Shown: positions 6,655 to 10,825 of the stretch, in pieces
Layout of the letters: the number at the start of each line of letters is the position of its first letter
Numbering within the stretch: the stretch's first letter is position 1
Source: Bacteroidales bacterium UBA2295
GTDB taxonomy: Bacteria; Bacteroidota; Bacteroidia; Bacteroidales; Tenuifilaceae
DNA length: 10,825 nucleotides
NCBI GenBank assembly: GCA_002345825.1
Contig: DDWD01000144.1
Span: 1-10,825 of the forward strand
Direction of reading: 5' to 3'
Made by a program: the position numbers and the translations under genes
Notes under the pieces: model-generated
Databases searched by the model: none
What the model saw: the letters and a program-made list of their open reading frames with translations, nothing else
Told to the model about the DNA's origin: nothing

Positions 6655-7536
6655 ATGTACAAGTTTGCCAAACCCTTTGCGTTGCTATTACTAACCCTTA
6701 CTTTGGGTGTTTTTGCTTCGTGCGACAAAAAAGAGGAAAATACCTCACCTCCTTCCATCGAGTTAATGGCTTACGATGGGTATATCACCGAAAGTACCAT
6801 TGCTGGCCCTGCTCAGGAACTTAAATTTAAGGTAAAGTGTGTGGGAAATGGTACTCACGTGCTCACCAACTTTATTGTATCCAGCAATGGAAGTCGGGTA
6901 ATCGACGAGGGCATAAACACCGATATGCTTCAGCGCGATTTAGTGCTATCTAAAACTAGCGATCCCGAGGAGATTATTGAGTTCATTATCCGCGATATCG
7001 ATGGAAAAGAGGCTACTCTACAGCTAACTATTAGTCTGGACGATTCAGCAGGGGATATCGAACCTATTTGGTACAAAGATATTGTTTTAGATGCTCCGGG
7101 CGTAACCAACGGTAAGGGCTTTGTCTCGCTGACTGATGGTACAACATTTAAACTACAGGATGCCTCCAACAACCAGAACTTAATCAACCTGCTTTACTAC
7201 TACGATAATATTGATGCCGACGAGAACACCATTTCGTCACCCGGAGCAAATATCGACGATAGCATAATCAGTGGGCTCTCGGGGTGGACAACCCGCAACA
7301 CCTCTCGTTTTATCTCCAAATCGATGAGTTTGGATGATTTTGAGGCTATCAACAGCGTAATATATCTTGTTGATGAGTACCACACATCAGGGAATCGAAA
7401 GGGAAAAAACCTGAAGGTGGGCGATACCTTTTCGTTTAAAGATGAGGCTCGCAACAAGTTTGGAATGTTTAGAGTGTATGATATTAACGGACAGGAGAAC
7501 GGCAGTGTAACTATTTCAATCGTTATACAGCCATAA
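6655..7536 (+). CDS. Surface lipoprotein, receptor-associated paralogue family (two-domain)
   Basis: A 293-residue lipoprotein. I choose the ATG at 6655 over the one at 6628, which lies inside a hairpin loop; 6655 starts a normal signal peptide (Lys3 and Lys6, hydrophobic core, lipobox FASC with Cys23) followed by Asp-Lys-Lys-Glu-Glu, a surface-export-like signal. It is a paralogue of the lipoprotein at 3331-4227: both mature proteins begin with an acidic linker and 'P-P-S-I-x-L', continue with an Ig-like domain containing 'L-T-N' and 'D-x-G-I', and end with the domain carrying 'W-T-T-R-N-T-S-R-F', 'F-S-F-K' and 'K-F-G-M-F-R-V'. The stop is only 11 bases before the TonB receptor ATG, so the two are surely co-transcribed and likely partners. 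I cannot assign a named family; surface substrate capture for the receptor is inferred from position. Confidence 0.88.
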   Translation: MYKFAKPFALLLLTLTLGVFASCDKKEENTSPPSIELMAYDGYITESTIAGPAQELKFKVKCVGNGTHVLTNFIVSSNGSRVIDEGINTDMLQRDLVLSKTSDPEEIIEFIIRDIDGKEATLQLTISLDDSAGDIEPIWYKDIVLDAPGVTNGKGFVSLTDGTTFKLQDASNNQNLINLLYYYDNIDADENTISSPGANIDDSIISGLSGWTTRNTSRFISKSMSLDDFEAINSVIYLVDEYHTSGNRKGKNLKVGDTFSFKDEARNKFGMFRVYDINGQENGSVTISIVIQP

Positions 7537-7547
7537 GAGTTGTTACC

Positions 7548-9857
7548 ATGAATTATTTAAAATCATTTATAACCAAGATTTTTCTTCTCATTATTAGCGT
7601 TTCGGCCTTTTCGCAGAATTGTGTAACGGGCATAGTAACCGATTTACAAACGAACAAACCCTTGCAAGGCGCAACCGTTAAGCTAAAGGGTCAAAATCTA
7701 GGCGTTTCAACCGATGCAGCTGGGAAATTTAAAATTTGCCCTCCCATAACCCCACCCTTTACACTTGAATTCACCCACGTAGGTTACTCCAACGCTGAAG
7801 TTGCCATTACAATGTGGGGAGAGCTGACTAAAATTAGCCTTACCTCAAGTCCTTGGCCTATCGATCAGGTTGTGGTTACGGCAACCCTTAGCGCTCAGTC
7901 AACATGGGAAGTGCCGGCCATGGTTTCAGTTATAGACAGCACGCAGCTGAATGCTAGCCCAGCCACCAATGTGGATAATTTTCTGCGTACCATTCCCAAT
8001 CTGTTTGTGGATAGATCAAAGGGCGTTTTCTCAAAAAACGCATCGGTTTCGATGCGTGGGCTCGATGGCTCGAACCGTGTTTTAATTCTTTACGACGGAA
8101 CACCCCTGAACAAAACATCATATGGCTTTATAAACTGGAGTCTTATATCACCCGATATTGTGGAGCAGATTGAGGTGGTACACGGCCCATCATCAGCACT
8201 ATTTGGCAATAACGCCATGGCAGGTGTAATTAATATCCGAACCAAGGAACCCGCCGACAAGAAATTTTACGGCTCTGTGGGTGCTGAGGCGGGTGGATTT
8301 GGCTTTAAGGGGGTAAAGTCGTCCCTTGGAGGTACCACTACCCTATTCAACCAGGAAATTCGCATTATGGCCAGCGGTTTTTGGCGCGATGGCGATGGGT
8401 ACATTGCCGAACCGCCAGAAATACGGGACTCTACCAATGTCCCTCTTTACCTTACCGAAAAAGGGATTAACATTAAGGCCTTGCTCCCATTCACCGACAG
8501 CACATCATTCTACGTTGGAACCAATATTTATTCCGATAAAAGGGGGGCTGGTAGGGCTGTTTATCTATCGGATGGTAGCTACGATGCTTACACCACCAAC
8601 AGGCTTCACCTAGGCTACAAAGGGTATATCAAAAATTTTAAGTTTGATATTTATGGATTTGCCCAGCGCGAGGTTTACGATAGGCAAAACGAATCGCTAA
8701 ACAAAACCGGTGATAATTACCGAATATACCACACCGACCAGCAATCGGGTGATATTGGTATCTGGGCAAACCTGTCGCGCAAAATTGTCCCCAACAACCA
8801 GCTAATGTTCGGGGTTGATGCTAAGCACGGCTATATGAATGCCATTGATATCTACAGAACCTCAACCGATATTATTCAACGCGACGGTAAGGTTACTTTT
8901 GGCGCAGCATTTATACAGGATGAGCATACTTTACTAAATGGAAAGATTAAGGTTTTGGCCGGTTTGCGTTTCGACTATGCAACATTTTACGATGGGCTAC
9001 TTGATGTAAAAAACCCCACCAGCAACACAGGTTTTACCTCCGATACTACTTCAAACTTTGGAAAGAATAGCTGGTTCTCCCTTAATCCCAAACTCGGTAT
9101 TCGATACATTCCTAACCAATGGCTTAGCACATATGTTTCTGTCTCATCGGGATTTATGCCTGCAAAACTCGATGATTTGGTGTCGTCGCGAAGAATATCA
9201 AAAGGATTTAAGCTGGCAAACCCCAACCTTCAACCCGAGCATCTGGTTACTTATGAGGTGGGTGGAAATATTAAAATTGGCTCAAGCCTAAAACTCGATG
9301 CTGCTCTATTCTACTCAAAAGGACAAGATTTTCAGTATTTTGTTTCAACAGGCGACTCAATTGACACGGGAGCAGATGATATTCGGCCCATCGTTATGCG
9401 CAAAAACATTTCTTCTGTTGATGTTTATGGGGGTGAATTTTCCCTTAGGTTTACACCTACAAAATGGCTCTTCACTCGGGCTAACTTCTCTTTTAATCAT
9501 TCAACCATCACGGGGTACGATGTTAACCCGCAGTTAGATGTTGATCTTACAGGAAATGGTTTGGCTGAGGTGCCACAGGAACAGGCATCAATAGAGGTAT
9601 TCCTACTATCTGAACGCATTGTTAATCTTGGCATTATATGGATTTACACGGGTAAGCAGTGGGGCGATGATATTAACAGCCACCACATTAAACCTTGGAA
9701 TACTCTTGATCTTCGGGTATGGAAAGAGTTTAAGGGCGCTAAGTTATCGATGGATGTGTTTGATATTTTCGATAATCCCTATATTGACAAGAAGGGACTT
9801 CTATCCCCTGGTCGTTACTTCCTGTTCACATTTGCTTACAGCTTTGGTGTGAACTAG
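7548..9857 (+). CDS. TonB-dependent outer-membrane receptor (right copy)
   Basis: A 769-residue outer-membrane transporter. Signal peptide 1-22 (cleavage after AFS), a carboxypeptidase-regulatory-like domain at about 23-100 ('G-I-V-T-D', 'D-A-A-G-K-F', 'V-G-Y'), a TonB-box-like IDQVVVTAT at 105-113, and a plug at about 112-232 with 'S-M-R-G-L-D-G', 'Y-D-G-T-P-L', 'I-E-V-V-H-G-P-S-S-A-L-F-G' and 'A-G-V-I-N-I-R-T-K'. The barrel follows, with 'A-N-P-N-L-Q-P-E'. It is plainly paralogous to the receptor at 975-3272: both carry matching blocks around 'I-N-W-S-L-I-S', 'D-G-Y-I', 'F-S-K-G-x-D-F' (YSKG here), 'Y-V-S-T-G' (FVSTG here) and 'S-P-G-R-Y' near the end (GPGRF in the other). It is co-transcribed with the lipoprotein 11 bases upstream. 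The substrate is unknown but probably related to that of the left copy. Confidence 0.95.
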   Translation: MNYLKSFITKIFLLIISVSAFSQNCVTGIVTDLQTNKPLQGATVKLKGQNLGVSTDAAGKFKICPPITPPFTLEFTHVGYSNAEVAITMWGELTKISLTSSPWPIDQVVVTATLSAQSTWEVPAMVSVIDSTQLNASPATNVDNFLRTIPNLFVDRSKGVFSKNASVSMRGLDGSNRVLILYDGTPLNKTSYGFINWSLISPDIVEQIEVVHGPSSALFGNNAMAGVINIRTKEPADKKFYGSVGAEAGGFGFKGVKSSLGGTTTLFNQEIRIMASGFWRDGDGYIAEPPEIRDSTNVPLYLTEKGINIKALLPFTDSTSFYVGTNIYSDKRGAGRAVYLSDGSYDAYTTNRLHLGYKGYIKNFKFDIYGFAQREVYDRQNESLNKTGDNYRIYHTDQQSGDIGIWANLSRKIVPNNQLMFGVDAKHGYMNAIDIYRTSTDIIQRDGKVTFGAAFIQDEHTLLNGKIKVLAGLRFDYATFYDGLLDVKNPTSNTGFTSDTTSNFGKNSWFSLNPKLGIRYIPNQWLSTYVSVSSGFMPAKLDDLVSSRRISKGFKLANPNLQPEHLVTYEVGGNIKIGSSLKLDAALFYSKGQDFQYFVSTGDSIDTGADDIRPIVMRKNISSVDVYGGEFSLRFTPTKWLFTRANFSFNHSTITGYDVNPQLDVDLTGNGLAEVPQEQASIEVFLLSERIVNLGIIWIYTGKQWGDDINSHHIKPWNTLDLRVWKEFKGAKLSMDVFDIFDNPYIDKKGLLSPGRYFLFTFAYSFGVN

Positions 9858-9892
9858 CCTCACAGAGAATAGGGTTTAAATAATCCACACTA

Positions 9893-9923
9893 TTGCGTCT
9901 CAACCAAATTGGTGTTAAATTTG
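9893..9923 (+). promoter_or_regulatory. Bacteroidota-type promoter for the response regulator
   Basis: TTG at 9893-9895, 20 bases, then TAAATTTG at 9916-9923, an exact TAnnTTTG match. Transcription would start near 9929, about 28 bases before the ATG at 9957. This also argues against the earlier in-frame start at 9909, which lies upstream of the expected transcript start. I see no clear terminator between the receptor stop at 9857 and this promoter. Confidence 0.6.
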
Positions 9924-9956
9924 AGCGCATTGTGCGGATTCAATTATTCACACCCT

Positions 9957-10682
9957 ATGATTAAAACCCTAATTGTTGAGGACAACTCAAAATCGGCCCA
10001 GCTGCTGTCGGGATACCTCACGAACCTATTTACCGATTTGCAGCTGATTGGCATTGCCAGCAATGTTGATGATGCCGTGGAGAAAATATACCAAGAGAAA
10101 CCCAGCATTGTGTTTCTTGATATCAACCTACAGGAGGAAAGCGGTTTTGATGTGCTTAAGCGAACCAACACGGATGACTTTGAGGTTATTATAACCACGG
10201 CTTACAGCGAGTACTCGCTACAGGCCATAAAGGCATCGGCAGTGGACTATATCCTAAAACCCTACGATATTGAGGAGCTGAAGAGTGCCGTAAAAAAGGC
10301 CAGGGCTCAACTCGAGCTAAAGGGGACTAGAAGCAACCAGCAGCAACCCAATGCGCTCGACGACAGAGTTTTTATCCCCACCCTCGATGGGTTAATTTTT
10401 ATAATGATTGACGATATTGTCTTTATCAAGGCCGACACCAACTACTCCGAGTTCCATACCGTGGATGGCAAAAAAGTGGTTTCATCCAAGGGGCTATCGA
10501 CCTACGAGGAGTTGCTAAAAGCCAAACTTTTTGTGCGGGTGCATAAATCGTCGTTGGTAAACCTTAAGCACGTTGTAAAGTACCAAAGAGGGCGCGGTGC
10601 ATACCTCACCATGAGCAATGGCATGACGGTAAAAGTTGGCGAAAGCAAAAAGGATGAGCTGCTAAACTATTTGAAGCTATAG
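9957..10682 (+). CDS. LytTR-family two-component response regulator
   Basis: A 241-residue cytoplasmic DNA-binding regulator of the LytR/AlgR type. The receiver domain (about 1-120) has all expected residues: acidic pocket Glu8-Asp9, phospho-acceptor Asp55 in 'F-L-D-I-N-L', Thr81 and Lys101-Pro102. A linker rich in Gln and Asn follows at about 122-135, then a LytTR domain at about 138-241 with the typical 'I-x-x-D-D-I-V-F-I-K-A-D-x-N-Y' and 'F-V-R-V-H-K-S-S-L-V-N' segments. The start at 9957 is chosen because the receiver begins immediately and the promoter sits just upstream. The gene is convergent with a probable histidine kinase whose stop is eight bases away. Whether it controls the neighbouring uptake genes cannot be told from the sequence; LytTR regulators normally bind paired direct repeats, and I found no obvious pair upstream of the receptors. 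Confidence 0.95.
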   Translation: MIKTLIVEDNSKSAQLLSGYLTNLFTDLQLIGIASNVDDAVEKIYQEKPSIVFLDINLQEESGFDVLKRTNTDDFEVIITTAYSEYSLQAIKASAVDYILKPYDIEELKSAVKKARAQLELKGTRSNQQQPNALDDRVFIPTLDGLIFIMIDDIVFIKADTNYSEFHTVDGKKVVSSKGLSTYEELLKAKLFVRVHKSSLVNLKHVVKYQRGRGAYLTMSNGMTVKVGESKKDELLNYLKL

Positions 10683-10690
10683 GCTAGTAT

Positions 10691-10825
10691 CTATGTTCTG
10701 TAAGGAATTTTAAGATGTACCGTTGTTCCCGTTGGGTTCCCCTGCTTATCGTAATTATCAACTATTGTAAACGACTCCTCTATAAACCGTCCCTTTTGCA
10801 GCTGTAGAAGTATGCTCTTGCTGCT
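10691..10825 (-). CDS. Sensor histidine kinase, C-terminal end only (partial)
   Basis: Forty-four codons and a TAG stop (10693-10691) are visible on the minus strand; the rest lies beyond the right edge. The residues read as the end of a HATPase domain of a LytS/YehU-type kinase: 'F-T-I-V-D-N-Y-D', a Lys-Gln-Gly-Asn turn, then 'G-T-T-V-H-L-K-I-P-Y' just before the stop. The 'G-T-x-V-x-L-x-I-P' ending is the usual last strand of such kinases. It converges on the LytTR regulator, eight bases apart, and is the natural partner for it. The call rests on a short segment, so the family is probable, not certain. Confidence 0.7.
   Translation of the reverse strand, partial: SSKSILLQLQKGRFIEESFTIVDNYDKQGNPTGTTVHLKIPYRT

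Noticed and set aside
9909..9956. Longer N-terminus for the LytTR regulator
   Set aside because: It would start inside the spacer of the promoter at 9893-9923; the receiver domain starts exactly at the ATG at 9957.

Overview
The window looks like a chromosomal segment from a member of the Bacteroidota, probably Bacteroidales or a close relative. The reasons are TonB-dependent receptors with an N-terminal carboxypeptidase-regulatory-like domain, lipoproteins with acidic or lysine residues just after the lipobox cysteine, a near-total lack of Shine-Dalgarno sequences, and intergenic matches to the Bacteroidota promoter (TTG, 18-20 bases, TAnnTTTG). I see no RNA genes, insertion sequences, CRISPR or phage signatures. 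Composition and codon use look even throughout.

Layout. Two gene sets diverge from an AT-rich intergenic region (5148-5333) that carries a promoter in each direction. Leftward (minus strand): a lipoprotein with an InlB-B-type repeat (4374-5147), a terminator-like hairpin (4307-4352), a second lipoprotein (3331-4227), a TonB-dependent receptor (975-3272), and a lipoprotein with two degenerate molybdopterin-oxidoreductase-like domains that runs off the left edge (1-943). Rightward: a protein resembling the catalytic part of archaeal TiaS (5334-6080), an overlapping six-helix membrane protein that may be ECF S-component-like (6022-6606), a hairpin (6612-6641), a third lipoprotein (6655-7536) and a second TonB-dependent receptor (7548-9857). 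A LytTR response regulator with its own promoter (9957-10682) then meets, tail to tail, the end of a probable sensor histidine kinase (10691 to the right edge).

How the genes may work together. The two receptors are paralogues, and so are the three small lipoproteins: all three lipoproteins share a C-terminal domain that I cannot name. Each receptor sits beside one or more of these lipoproteins, a HmuY/HmuR-like layout of surface binding lipoprotein plus outer-membrane transporter. My inference is a duplicated uptake locus for a scarce small molecule (a cofactor, cofactor precursor or metal chelate), with a candidate inner-membrane importer and a candidate ATP-dependent modifying enzyme between the two modules. 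The substrate cannot be read from the sequence. The combination of a TiaS-like enzyme, an S-component-like protein, paralogous lipoprotein/receptor pairs and a molybdopterin-fold-like lipoprotein is the most interesting feature of the window.
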